Part shown: positions 1 through 8,518 of the stretch, piece by piece
Position numbering within the stretch: the first letter of the stretch is position 1
Layout: each line of letters begins with the position of its first letter
Assembly (NCBI GenBank): GCA_038043445.1
Contig: JBBTBY010000008.1
Span: 1-54,501, forward strand
Direction: 5' to 3'
Source: Spirochaetota bacterium
GTDB taxonomy: Bacteria; Spirochaetota; Brachyspiria; Brachyspirales; JACRPF01
Length of the DNA stretch: 54,501 nucleotides
Program-made: the position numbers and the translations under genes
Notes under the pieces: generated by a model
The model's input: only the letters and a program-made list of their open reading frames with translations
Databases searched by the model: none
What the model was told of the DNA's origin: nothing

Positions 1-432
1 GGCTTTCCCGTCGTCGATGCGGGAACGAAGCTCATCGCGCCGATACAAAAGACCACACCGCGCGATGCGGCCGCCGAAAAAGGGATGAAGGAATTCGACC
101 GTTTTACCGGGCCGGTGAAGGGATATCAGGAGCAGTGTTTCTATCATGCGATGAAGGCCGGGAATGAAGGTGTAACGGTCTCGCTTGTCAACGCCGAACT
201 CAACGGCGGCATGGGCGTATTCGTAAAATACGATCCGAAGGAGCTGCCTGAGTTCACCGAATGGAAAATGACCGGCGAGGGCGCCTATGTCGTCGGTCTT
301 GAACCGGGTAATTGCCGCGTGGAAGGGCGTGCGAAAGAACGCGCCCGCGGCACCCTGCGATCCCTTACACCCGGCGAGAAGCGTGATTATCATCTTGAGA
401 TCGGCGTGTGCACAGCGGCGGTGCGGCAATGA
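1..432 (+). CDS. Mutarotase-like DUF4432 family protein, C-terminal part (5' end outside window)
   Basis: The reading frame is open from base 1, so the gene begins upstream of the window and only the last 143 codons are present. The visible part has the look of the C-terminal half of the aldose-1-epimerase-like DUF4432 family: a segment with GAYVVGLEPGNC, then RAKERARGTL, then a PGEKRDYHLEIGV strand typical of the end of the beta-sandwich. An internal ATG at 85 is not a convincing start because homologous-looking sequence continues upstream. Family members bind sugars in a galactose-mutarotase fold. The substrate of this one cannot be read from the sequence. It would fit the sugar-degrading genes at the other end of the window, but no operon partner is visible here. 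Confidence 0.7.
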   Translation, partial: GFPVVDAGTKLIAPIQKTTPRDAAAEKGMKEFDRFTGPVKGYQEQCFYHAMKAGNEGVTVSLVNAELNGGMGVFVKYDPKELPEFTEWKMTGEGAYVVGLEPGNCRVEGRAKERARGTLRSLTPGEKRDYHLEIGVCTAAVRQ

Positions 433-436
433 CAGC

Positions 437-462
437 CGGGCTCAGAACACGGGCTCAGAATC
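437..462. repeat. Two tandem 13-bp direct repeats
   Basis: CGGGCTCAGAA occurs at 437-447 and again at 450-460, a 13-bp period, directly after the stop of the mutarotase-like gene and just upstream of the -35 box at 466. It may be a binding site for a regulator of the following lipoprotein operon, or chance. Confidence 0.35.
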
Positions 463-465
463 GGG

Positions 466-494
466 TTGCGAATGGCCGATAATGCACATATAAT
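466..494 (+). promoter_or_regulatory. Sigma-70-type promoter of the lipoprotein operon
   Basis: TTGCGA (466-471) and TATAAT (489-494) are separated by 17 bp. The position suits the lipoprotein starting at 571, with a leader of about 70 bases. A second TATAGT at 545-550 lacks a matching -35. Confidence 0.5.
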
Positions 495-570
495 TGAAGA
501 AGGTATGCTGATGCATCGAGTGCACCTTTCCGGACAGGACCGGTTATAGTATATGATCGAAGGAGATCCC

Positions 571-1230
571 ATGAAAGCGATACGATTCTTCCTCATGGCC
601 GTCGGCATCATCGCACTGTCAGGATGCGCCTCAAAGCAGTCCATTTCATCGCAGTGGCGCGAGGAGCGCGGCGTGTTCATCGAGAATGACACCATGCCCA
701 AGAAATCGTTCACCGACGCGGCATTGAAAAGTGTTTCCGTCATGCGCTTCGATGCGAAATCGGTGCGCACCATCGGCGGGCGGCTCATCGACTATGTGCA
801 GCTGGGCGAGAATTTCACCGACGATATCATCAAGGGTTTCTATACGCTCAATTCCGTCAAGGTGGCGGTCGGCGAATACGAGGACACCATCGAGGAAAGC
901 GATTATATCGAAAAGAAAAGCGGCGACCTGGACATCAGCACGTCGCAGCTGCGCCGTACGATAACGTTCAAGGCGGTGCCGTTCAAGAAGATAGACTGCA
1001 TGCTTTCGGGGCGCATCGAGAAATTCGACGAAGCACCGGATTACTACAAGAGCTTCATCGAAGTGAGCTTCAAGGTGATAGGCACCTATGACGGCGAGGT
1101 CTATTGGGTGTCGCGCATACGCGGTTTTTACAAGGACGTGGTGAAGACCATGGTCGAAACGATATCGAAGGGCACGTATACCGAACCGGTGGACACGACG
1201 CCCAAGCCCGCGAAAACGGAGACGAAGTAG
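571..1230 (+). CDS. Lipoprotein, 219 aa, unknown function
   Basis: The start at 571 is chosen over an in-frame ATG at 553 because AAGGAG lies just before it and the protein then begins with a normal lipoprotein signal: MKAIRFF, a hydrophobic stretch and a lipobox ending LSGC at about residue 18. The mature part is polar, with no repeats or domain I recognise; the C-terminus is Pro/Lys/Thr-rich. It is followed 18 bp later by another lipoprotein gene and then an outer-membrane barrel gene, so the three probably form one operon and act together at the outer membrane. The molecular role is unknown. Confidence 0.75.
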   Translation: MKAIRFFLMAVGIIALSGCASKQSISSQWREERGVFIENDTMPKKSFTDAALKSVSVMRFDAKSVRTIGGRLIDYVQLGENFTDDIIKGFYTLNSVKVAVGEYEDTIEESDYIEKKSGDLDISTSQLRRTITFKAVPFKKIDCMLSGRIEKFDEAPDYYKSFIEVSFKVIGTYDGEVYWVSRIRGFYKDVVKTMVETISKGTYTEPVDTTPKPAKTETK

Positions 1231-1248
1231 CATCGAAACGAGGTCGGC

Positions 1249-2514
1249 ATGAATACGCGTACGTTCGTACTGCTGATGGCGCTCCCCGCTGTCATCGTGC
1301 TGTCATCCCTCGGCTGCACGAATATCTTCGGCGTTTTCGGGGCGCCGACGCCCAACGGCACCTACGATGAGCTTGTGCTCCTCGGACAGAACGAATCGCA
1401 GGCGAAACGCTACAATAATGCGCTCATCTATTTCGATGCCGCCATCGCAAAGAACCCGTCGGGGAGCAGGGCGCGGGTCTATGCCGCTGATGCCATCTTC
1501 CTCCGCGACGCCGCTCAGATAGCGACCATAGTAACCACCTATAACAACAATGTATCGGGCAATCCGTTCTCGGCGCTTGTGAACGTTATGAACAATCCGC
1601 CGGCCGGCAATGACCTTTTTTCCGCGACCGGCAGCTTTGCACAGATGGCGAATTATCTCAATAACAGGTACGGCCACTCCTACGTCTATGGACGCTGCGA
1701 CGGGGCCATCTCGAACACATCGCTCTTTGCGAATATTGAATTCATCTTCGCGAGCGCGTTCCTGCAGATAGGCGAGTTCTTCGATTCCAACGGCGATAAG
1801 CATTATGCCCAGGCGGACGACCTTTTCATGCTCGACGGGGGCGGGAACATCGCGGTCAATACGAACAGTTTCAACATAGGTGCAATGACGAATACGACCG
1901 TGCTCGCCAACGGCAATTTCGCGAACATGTCCTATGAAGACCTGACGAACATGATAGACCTCATGCGCACGACGCACAATACGCTTGAGGACGTCATGTC
2001 CCTGTTCAAGAGCATCTATTCCTCGATAAAACGCGTCGATGATGTGAACGCTGCGGCAGTGCGCATCGGCACGGCCATGCCGTCGTCGTTCTTCGGCATG
2101 TCCCTTTCCATCGACACCGCATCAATAACCAATTCGCTCCAGTCATTCGATGCTACCGTCCGTGCGCCGGTCAATTCCATCGCGGCAACGCTCAATACGC
2201 TCCATGTGGTGCTCACCGGGGCGGTTGCGTACCCGAGCAATGACGTCGTGTATTTCACCCCGTCAGCATGGGCGACACACACCGGCGGCCTCAAGGGGAC
2301 GGCCGACAGCGCAATAAGCGTCCTCAACTCCATCGCCGCGCTCGGTGTGCCGCTCGCGGGGCTCACCGACTGGACGACGCTCACCAACACCATCGCCACG
2401 AACGACATGGCGGCGTTCTCGAACTTCATCAGCAATATATCATCGATGAGCAATGAGATGACCAATATCATGAACATGCTCACCAACCTGACCACGAATT
2501 TCACGGGGTTTTGA
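1249..2514 (+). CDS. Lipoprotein with TPR-like N-terminal segment, 421 aa
   Basis: A lipoprotein signal ends at LSSLGC (about residue 25). A helical segment around residues 40-85 (YDELVLLGQNESQAKRYNNA, then ALIYFDAAIAKNP) resembles a tetratricopeptide unit. The rest is rich in Asn, Thr and Ser and has long stretches without charge, as in cell-surface proteins; no catalytic motif is visible. It lies 18 bp after the upstream lipoprotein and 3 bp before the barrel protein gene, so co-expression is likely. A TPR-like lipoprotein next to an outer-membrane barrel could be an assembly or docking partner, but that is inference. Confidence 0.7.
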   Translation: MNTRTFVLLMALPAVIVLSSLGCTNIFGVFGAPTPNGTYDELVLLGQNESQAKRYNNALIYFDAAIAKNPSGSRARVYAADAIFLRDAAQIATIVTTYNNNVSGNPFSALVNVMNNPPAGNDLFSATGSFAQMANYLNNRYGHSYVYGRCDGAISNTSLFANIEFIFASAFLQIGEFFDSNGDKHYAQADDLFMLDGGGNIAVNTNSFNIGAMTNTTVLANGNFANMSYEDLTNMIDLMRTTHNTLEDVMSLFKSIYSSIKRVDDVNAAAVRIGTAMPSSFFGMSLSIDTASITNSLQSFDATVRAPVNSIAATLNTLHVVLTGAVAYPSNDVVYFTPSAWATHTGGLKGTADSAISVLNSIAALGVPLAGLTDWTTLTNTIATNDMAAFSNFISNISSMSNEMTNIMNMLTNLTTNFTGF

Positions 2515-2517
2515 TCG

Positions 2518-4101
2518 GTGAGAAAGATCCCGCGGCAATGCATCATCACGCTTATCGCTGCAGCGGCATTCGGAACGATGCCCCTTTTTGCGACGGTAAA
2601 GCTCGATCTGCGCATACAGCGCTCCGCCCTTGTCACGCCGTATGTCATGGCCGTCGGCGGCGCGGATATCGCGAGCGCCTCCGATGAGGATGTGTTCGGG
2701 CAGAACCCGGCGCTTCTTTCCTTCCAGAAGCGTGCCAGCGCACGCGAGGGATACGGCAAATATCTCGATGAAGACCTTGTGTATCTCGCGACAAAAATGG
2801 GAGGGCGATTCCGTTTTCCCGGGATGAATTTCGGGATGAGCCTTTTTGCGGACATGGCCGCGATCACGACATTCCTTGAATACTCGGGCATGAGCTCCAT
2901 GTTCACGGGGGGCAGCTCGCCGCTTCCCCTCTATTTTCTCGGGCTTGCCGGCATATCGTTCAATACGAACCATACGCCCGCGTCGCTGTCCAACGCATCC
3001 GATCTCTCGAATTTCATCGGCGCCATGCAGACGCTTCTGCTTTCCGGAGGCCTCGACATCAATTTCTCGGTGTATACATACGTTCCCGTGAGCGGCAATT
3101 TCGCGTTCATGGTCGGCGACCGCGCGCAGCTCCTGTTCCTTCCGGGCATACGCAACGATCTCGCGATAGACCTCGCCTTCGCCACACAGCTCCCCGGCGT
3201 GAACCGCATGTCCTTCGGGCTCACCGTGCGCGCGTTCAACCGCTATGCCATCGAGATCAAAAGCGATCTTGACCTCATCGACATCGCGTCCAATGATTTT
3301 ATCAACAGGTCGATGTCGATATATGTGTCAGCCATACAGAACGCGTTCTCAACGTTCGGCGCATCGCTCATCAGCGGCACGCCGTATTCCAACATGGCGC
3401 CGGTGTTCATCGGCACGGGGTTCTCCGTCGATCTCGGTTATGCCTGGCGCGTCAATCGCGAATGGCGTCTGGGCGCCGTCATCGAGGACCTGTACTCGCC
3501 CATATCGTGGTGGGACGGCAGACGCGATGTCATCCCCATCAATCTCAAAGTGGGGGCCACGTATTCCATTCCGTTCGCGCTGCCGGGGCTTTTTGAGGAC
3601 CCGGAGATCATCATGGGGCTTGACGATCTCTTCTCACAGAAATACAATTTCCTTATCAGCTCGCCTATCGCGGCGCTGCAATCGATACTCCTGAAAACGC
3701 ATGCCGGGCTCAGGTTCGGGATATTCGACAGATTCGCGAAGATACATATCGGGCTCAATCAGGGATACCCTTCTATCATGATATCGAAATCGTTCGATTT
3801 CTCGTTCTTCAAATACACGCCCTTCCTGAAACCGCTCACCCCGCCGAAATATGTCGGCGGACCGTGGCCGTTCGCCTTCCCCGATTATACACCTATCATC
3901 ATACCGCTCACCGAGCAAGAGACACGCCGATATATATCCGAGAACATATTCGTCTATGCCGCGCAGTGGGCCGCATGCATCGTCCTTACCGGCAATCTCG
4001 AGTTCGCCGCGGGCGTGTACGGGTATGAGAACGGAAGCTATCCGGGACAGCTTCCTGTGTATATTGGTTTCGGGAGATTGAATCTGTATTGGTATTTTTG
4101 A
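2518..4101 (+). CDS. Outer-membrane barrel-type protein (UPF0164/PorV/FadL-like), 527 aa
   Basis: It starts with GTG three bases after the previous stop; the first residues form a signal peptide (MRKIPRQ, hydrophobic core, cleavage near PLFA). After it comes the sequence AVGGADIASASDEDVFGQNP (about residues 43-62), which matches the opening of spirochaete UPF0164 and PorV/FadL-like proteins (a pattern of A-x-D followed by NPA). The remainder alternates hydrophobic and polar residues with many aromatics and ends in an aromatic residue (YWYF), as expected for a beta-barrel. The likely role is transport or surface anchoring in the outer membrane, together with the two lipoproteins upstream. The exact subfamily is uncertain. 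Confidence 0.7.
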   Translation: MRKIPRQCIITLIAAAAFGTMPLFATVKLDLRIQRSALVTPYVMAVGGADIASASDEDVFGQNPALLSFQKRASAREGYGKYLDEDLVYLATKMGGRFRFPGMNFGMSLFADMAAITTFLEYSGMSSMFTGGSSPLPLYFLGLAGISFNTNHTPASLSNASDLSNFIGAMQTLLLSGGLDINFSVYTYVPVSGNFAFMVGDRAQLLFLPGIRNDLAIDLAFATQLPGVNRMSFGLTVRAFNRYAIEIKSDLDLIDIASNDFINRSMSIYVSAIQNAFSTFGASLISGTPYSNMAPVFIGTGFSVDLGYAWRVNREWRLGAVIEDLYSPISWWDGRRDVIPINLKVGATYSIPFALPGLFEDPEIIMGLDDLFSQKYNFLISSPIAALQSILLKTHAGLRFGIFDRFAKIHIGLNQGYPSIMISKSFDFSFFKYTPFLKPLTPPKYVGGPWPFAFPDYTPIIIPLTEQETRRYISENIFVYAAQWAACIVLTGNLEFAAGVYGYENGSYPGQLPVYIGFGRLNLYWYF

Positions 4102-4104
4102 AAC

Positions 4105-4141
4105 ACGCACCCGCAGCGCGAGGCAGGGTGCCGATGTGCGT
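4105..4141. terminator. Possible hairpin between convergent genes
   Basis: After the stop at 4101, ACGCAC (4105-4110) can pair with GTGCGT (4136-4141), and GCACCC (4107-4112) with GGGTGC (4126-4131) as an alternative. The next gene is convergent, so a terminator is expected here, but there is no clear T-run. A run of ten G follows at 4156-4165. Confidence 0.3.
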
Positions 4142-4187
4142 CAAGGGAAGGGACTGGGGGGGGGGTGTTCCCATGCATGCTTTGCCC

Positions 4188-5123
4188 CTAGCGCTTTCTC
4201 TGCCGCGCACGCGATATTTCCAGTATAATACCGATCATGACAGGTACTATCGTGAGTATGACCCCGCCGATAAGTGCATCGGTGTTCGACGTTTTCCCTT
4301 TTGTGTCGGTCACAACACCTGCGATGAGCAGCGCCCAGAAAACAGCGCACACGGTAAAAAGGAAGCGCGCTATGACGATCTTCCATGTCCCCTTCCCTCT
4401 CGCGGGCCGCGGCATGTCGGTCGGTGTCCGCATTCCTGCCGATACGCCGTCCCATCGCTTATGCGATAAGAGCTGTCCCTTCTTGAGATGCAGAACGCCG
4501 AATATCACGAGCATTATCACAAGGGGTATGATAAGGAGCCCCGCTGCGGTACCCGAAAGCGCGAACGTATCGTAGACGGCGTGAAGGAGCCAGGCGATGA
4601 AAAATCCGGCCGCTATCTTTCCGATGCGCCCTGTTGCGGCGAATTTCGCGAGCCCGATGAAATACCCCATGAGAACGCCGGTGAACGTATGGAGCGGTAT
4701 CGATGTGAGCGCGCGCATGATGCCGTTGCCGAAGCCGTTGCCGACCACATAGAACACGTTCTCGAGCATGGCGAATCCGATGGCGACAGCGCCGGTATAT
4801 ACGATGCCGTCATTCTCCTCATTGAAGTTCCTGCTGCGCCAGAGGAAAAGCATGACGACGAGGAGCTTCACGCCCTCTTCGACCGGGGCGATGACGACGA
4901 AGGACTGAAGCCCCGCGCCGATGAACCCGCCGACCTTGAAGATCGGGGAAGACAACCCGACGGATTCTATGAATGCTGCAGGGATAACGGATATCGCACC
5001 GAGCACGACCGCTCTGAGCACGGTCTTGACCGGCTCCGGCTCAACACTGTCCATCCGTACGATATAGATGAGGAAAAGTATCGGCGGGGCGATAGCGAGC
5101 AGTACCAATCCGATGGTCACCAT
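4188..5123 (-). CDS. prsW: PrsW-family intramembrane metalloprotease, 311 aa
   Basis: A multi-pass membrane protein with the PrsW/CPBP-like motifs in order: EE in PVEEGVKLLVV (about residue 100), ENVFYV (about 140), H in HTFTGVLMGYFIG (about 165) and HAVYDTF (about 200). These Glu and His residues are the predicted metal and catalytic residues of the family. After a polar loop, two more membrane helices close the protein. PrsW of Bacillus cleaves an anti-sigma factor at site 1; whether this one does is unknown, although a sigma/anti-sigma pair exists at 23.5-25.6 kb. Its start lies one base after the stop of the glycosyltransferase gene upstream, so the two are almost certainly cotranscribed. 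Confidence 0.8.
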   Translation of the reverse strand: MVTIGLVLLAIAPPILFLIYIVRMDSVEPEPVKTVLRAVVLGAISVIPAAFIESVGLSSPIFKVGGFIGAGLQSFVVIAPVEEGVKLLVVMLFLWRSRNFNEENDGIVYTGAVAIGFAMLENVFYVVGNGFGNGIMRALTSIPLHTFTGVLMGYFIGLAKFAATGRIGKIAAGFFIAWLLHAVYDTFALSGTAAGLLIIPLVIMLVIFGVLHLKKGQLLSHKRWDGVSAGMRTPTDMPRPARGKGTWKIVIARFLFTVCAVFWALLIAGVVTDTKGKTSNTDALIGGVILTIVPVMIGIILEISRARQRKR

Positions 5124-5124
5124 A

Positions 5125-7227
5125 TCATACCTTTATCACGCCGGCGAGCGCACTCGTGAACGCATGTTCCGAACAATCGCGCCGCATGCGCATGAGCATC
5201 GCCCGCTGCATCCTGTTCCACGATCTTTCATCGGTATAGAGATCATGAACGGCGCGTGCGAACATCTCGGGGGTATCGCCCACCATCACCTCATAGCCGT
5301 TGCGCCAGCCGACCTGTTCTGCGATGAGCGGTGTGACCACGGAGGGGATGCCGAACGATGACGCGTGATGGAGCTTGTACGGTATGCCGCCGGCGAAACG
5401 CGTGGGCACCACGAAAACACGATGCGACGCGAACAGTGTGCCGAGGTCGGGCACGTATCCGGTGACGATAAGCCCTTCACGCGCGAGGGAGACAACCTCA
5501 TCCGTAACATTGCCCGCAATGGTCACGGTCGCACCGAGGGACTGCCGTATCACCGGGAATATCTCCCTGATGAACCACGTGAGCGCATCGTAATTGGGGC
5601 TGTGCGGGGCCGTCGACAATATGCTTCCGGCGAAGAGTATGCCCTGCCGCGCACGGAACGATGACGACGGCTTCACGGCAAGCGCATGCCCGAGCGTCGT
5701 CACCGATGCGACGCCCGCCTCGGAGAATATCCTTCCCTCGGCATCCGATACCGCGGTGACCATATCGGCTTTTTTTGCGAGCGCTAATTCCTTCGCAACG
5801 GCAATTTCGCGCTCACGCAGAGGCATCGCCCTCCCCGTGACCTCGCGGAATCGCGCATCGCGGAACGCGAATATCGCCTCCGCATCATAGATGATCCTCG
5901 AGCGCGGTGAAAGGCGTCGGCAGGCATCGCCGTATGCCGCCATATTGCCGGGGCGTGCGATGAAAATGATGTCGTAATAGGCGTTACGCGCTTTCAGTAT
6001 GCGCTTCACATCGGCGTACTCATCGTGGAACACCTCCACGCCGCGGCGCGCAAGATCGGCAGCGATGTCCGCACGGGAACGCATGCGTGTCGGGCACACG
6101 CTCACAAAGCAGCCGAGCGAAACAAGTCTCGTGACGATATCGTACGACCGCGGCATGCCCGAACCGACAGCGGGGTCGGGTATCCTGTCCTCGATGAAGA
6201 GCACACGCGGGCGCTTGTCGGGAACTGACCGATACGGGAAAAGATCGCGTTCCCCCGCGGGGCATCGCACTGCAAGCTCCTTCTCCCAGCGCGCAAGGAA
6301 TTTCCTGCGATTTACCGCCTGACGCGCGAGCGCATCCGCCGCCGGCATGCTCTGGAATTCATGATGCACGGCATTGGCGAACGGCGTATACACGACGCGC
6401 AACCCCGCTTTGCGCACGCGCATGCAGTAATCACTTTCTTCATAGTATGCGGGGGCATAGAGCTCATCGAAACCCTTGAGTTGTGCAAACAGCACGCGCG
6501 GTGTGCAGAACAGCGCACCGCTCACATAGTCGACATCGCGCATGAAGGAATACTCGGGCTTGAACGGATGGTCCATACGCCCGTAGCCGCCGGCAGTGCC
6601 GTCGGTTCGGAGCACGCTCCCTGCTTCCTGAAGCCGTCCGTCGGGGAACAGCAATCGCCCGCCGACCACGCCGATGTCCTCACTTCGCATCACATCGATG
6701 AGCGCGCGGCAGGTACCCGGCAGGAGCTCGGCGTCATTGTTCATGAACAGGATGTAGTCGCCCTTCGCGCGGCGGGATGCATTGCTGCAATTGCGGAGGA
6801 AGCCGACGTTCTTTTCCGCGCGGAGAATTATCGCATTGACCGTGCACTGTTCGATCTGTGCCGTCCCGTCGGGCGATGCGTCATCGGCGATGATCACCTC
6901 ACAGGGAATATCCGTGACCGTACGCGCTATCGATATGAGCGCTCGGCGTGTATGATGCCACTGATCATACACCGGAACGATGATGGAAAGTACGGGCTTT
7001 TTCGAGTCGGGGAGCGTGATGACACCGCTGCCGCTGCGTTCGCGTTCCCAGAACGCCGTCTCGAAATAGTACGGACTCTCCTTCGGCACCTTCCGTCTGC
7101 GCACGGCGAGAATGCGTATCGGGGAGATCATCCCTGAGAACAGCCGCACTATCTCCTTCACCCGTTCCCTTCGTGCCGAGCCCGGTGGAAGGAGTGTAGT
7201 GATCATCCTCGATATTACGCCGCGCAT
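5125..7227 (-). CDS. Two-domain glycosyltransferase, GT2 + GT4-like, 700 aa
   Basis: The N-terminal half (about residues 60-290) is a GT2 (GT-A) domain: SIIVPVYDQW, IIADDASPDG, NNDAELLPG as the metal/sugar-nucleotide site, GFDELYAPAYYEESDYC as the acceptor side. The C-terminal half (about 345-695) is a GT-B domain of GT4 type, with YDAEAIFAFRDAR, AGNVTDEV, VTGYVPDL and VVPTRFAGGIPYKLHHA. Such proteins add two sugars in sequence in polysaccharide or glycoprotein glycan synthesis. The frame extends back to a TTG at 7245; I place the start at the ATG at 7227, and 7206 is an alternative. No strong ribosome site is seen. The gene closes the surface-glycan cluster and is coupled to prsW. Confidence 0.85.
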   Translation of the reverse strand: MRGVISRMITTLLPPGSARRERVKEIVRLFSGMISPIRILAVRRRKVPKESPYYFETAFWERERSGSGVITLPDSKKPVLSIIVPVYDQWHHTRRALISIARTVTDIPCEVIIADDASPDGTAQIEQCTVNAIILRAEKNVGFLRNCSNASRRAKGDYILFMNNDAELLPGTCRALIDVMRSEDIGVVGGRLLFPDGRLQEAGSVLRTDGTAGGYGRMDHPFKPEYSFMRDVDYVSGALFCTPRVLFAQLKGFDELYAPAYYEESDYCMRVRKAGLRVVYTPFANAVHHEFQSMPAADALARQAVNRRKFLARWEKELAVRCPAGERDLFPYRSVPDKRPRVLFIEDRIPDPAVGSGMPRSYDIVTRLVSLGCFVSVCPTRMRSRADIAADLARRGVEVFHDEYADVKRILKARNAYYDIIFIARPGNMAAYGDACRRLSPRSRIIYDAEAIFAFRDARFREVTGRAMPLREREIAVAKELALAKKADMVTAVSDAEGRIFSEAGVASVTTLGHALAVKPSSSFRARQGILFAGSILSTAPHSPNYDALTWFIREIFPVIRQSLGATVTIAGNVTDEVVSLAREGLIVTGYVPDLGTLFASHRVFVVPTRFAGGIPYKLHHASSFGIPSVVTPLIAEQVGWRNGYEVMVGDTPEMFARAVHDLYTDERSWNRMQRAMLMRMRRDCSEHAFTSALAGVIKV

Positions 7228-7349
7228 GCCCCGACTATACGGCAAATGGGAAAAACATCAAGGCAAACGATCACTCGCGAGCGGACGATTATAACAAGGT
7301 CAAGAGAACGGCAGACCGTCCGGACCTCCCCCTCGATGGTAATAAAAAA

Positions 7350-8333
7350 TTAATGGGTATTCCACACATTTTTCAGATATGTGCTTCCATCGCTCTTTCC
7401 GGCAATGATCCATATTTTGCTGTTATGGACCAGGATAACCGCGCCAGTGCGCGCACCGTATCCCGCACTGGATGTCACCGTGCTCCATGTTATCCCATCC
7501 ATCGACGATATCACATCCTGTTTTGTCCCCGTTTCCGATCCATAACTATCCTGTCCAGAGGTATAATACATCTTCTCCGTTCCGGCGAACGCGCCATGAA
7601 AACTTCTCCCAGACGCACCGGCAAAGGTCGACATCCTCGTCCATGTGCCCCCGTCGGTTGAACGGTACACATCGTTGGTGAGCTGTCCATTGAGTGTTCC
7701 ACCGATCACCCACATCGCATCCTTGAACACACAAACAGCCGTATGGTAGCGCCCACCTGAAGTGAATGCAATATTCGTGACCAAGGTCCAATTAATGCCG
7801 TCGGCTGACTGGTATACCGTATTTTGAGGAGACGTTGTGTAACAGCCGATAGCCCAAAGCATATTGTTGTAGACGACGAAACGTATGCCGCTGCGGCCGG
7901 AAGGAAATGCATTGGCATTCGCAAGAGTCCAATTCTCCCCGTCGGTCGAATAATACGCATCTCTCAGGAATTGTGAACCGTCATGACCGCACATGACCCA
8001 CATTTTATTATCATACACCACCATGGAATGGCCGTATCGCCGTGAAAAAGCGGCTTTGTTCGTGGCCTGTGTCCATGAAATACCGTCCGTACTTGACCAA
8101 ACATCATTCGTGTACACTCCGGAGCTTATCTCTCCTCCGGCGATCCAGATCTTTCCATTGTATGAAACGGCCGTGGCATATCCCCTCGCTGTAAACGGGG
8201 AAGTAGCGACTGCCTCCTGCCACGCATTTGCATTATACGACACCGGTGTCAATGAAAGCGGGTTGTTCCCGCCGCAGGATGTCAAAACAAGAGCAACGAC
8301 TACCAAGGAAACGAATGATATTCGGTGCCTCAT
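7350..8333 (-). CDS. Six-bladed Kelch-repeat lipoprotein (paralogue 1), 327 aa
   Basis: A lipoprotein signal ends at LVLTSC (about residue 20). The rest is built of about six Kelch blades of roughly 48 residues, each with NGKIWIAGG-like and NDVWSSTDGISW-like strands; the last is a partial strand (KNVW near the C-terminus), so the propeller can close by pairing N- and C-terminal strands. GGAGG precedes the ATG. Kelch propellers usually bind protein or glycan; no catalytic motif is visible. Two paralogues lie at 18398 and 20578. The gene sits inside the glycan cluster but has its own promoter, so it is probably an insertion rather than an operon member. Confidence 0.8.
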   Translation of the reverse strand: MRHRISFVSLVVVALVLTSCGGNNPLSLTPVSYNANAWQEAVATSPFTARGYATAVSYNGKIWIAGGEISSGVYTNDVWSSTDGISWTQATNKAAFSRRYGHSMVVYDNKMWVMCGHDGSQFLRDAYYSTDGENWTLANANAFPSGRSGIRFVVYNNMLWAIGCYTTSPQNTVYQSADGINWTLVTNIAFTSGGRYHTAVCVFKDAMWVIGGTLNGQLTNDVYRSTDGGTWTRMSTFAGASGRSFHGAFAGTEKMYYTSGQDSYGSETGTKQDVISSMDGITWSTVTSSAGYGARTGAVILVHNSKIWIIAGKSDGSTYLKNVWNTH

Positions 8334-8361
8334 TGGTCCTCCGACGATTGTACTTTAATGT

Positions 8362-8391
8362 AGTATACGCTATTTTTTGGAAAAAGTGCAA
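8362..8391 (-). promoter_or_regulatory. Promoter of Kelch lipoprotein 1
   Basis: On the - strand TTGCAC (8391-8386) and TATACT (8367-8362) are 18 bp apart, giving a leader of about 20-25 bases to the ATG at 8333. Confidence 0.45.
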
Positions 8392-8419
8392 ACGCAAAAG
8401 CATACGGAACAGCAAGGAG

Positions 8420-8518
8420 CTAGCCTGACGGATGCATAAAAAGAACGATGCCCTTTACCATGTCCTGTTCTATCTGTGTAGCCCCCTCGGGCGATGCATC
8501 ATCGAAACGATACGCATA
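8420..8518 (-). pseudogene. Relic of a GT2 glycosyltransferase gene
   Basis: Directly after the flippase stop and in the same frame, 32 codons read FDDASPEGATQIEQ and then MVKGIVL before TAG at 8420. This matches ADDASPDGTAQIEQ of the intact GT2 domain at about 6850-6900 (- strand). The DNA is alike too: ATCGCCCGA, CACAGAT and GAACAG line up without gaps. There is no start codon and no further GT2 sequence on either side, so I call it the remnant of a glycosyltransferase gene mostly deleted, perhaps when the Kelch gene arrived. It is short, so chance cannot be wholly excluded, but the run of matches is strong. Confidence 0.65.

Noticed and set aside
4488-5159. + strand open frame of 223 codons opposite prsW
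   Set aside because: Charged, low-complexity composition typical of a reverse reading of a membrane protein.
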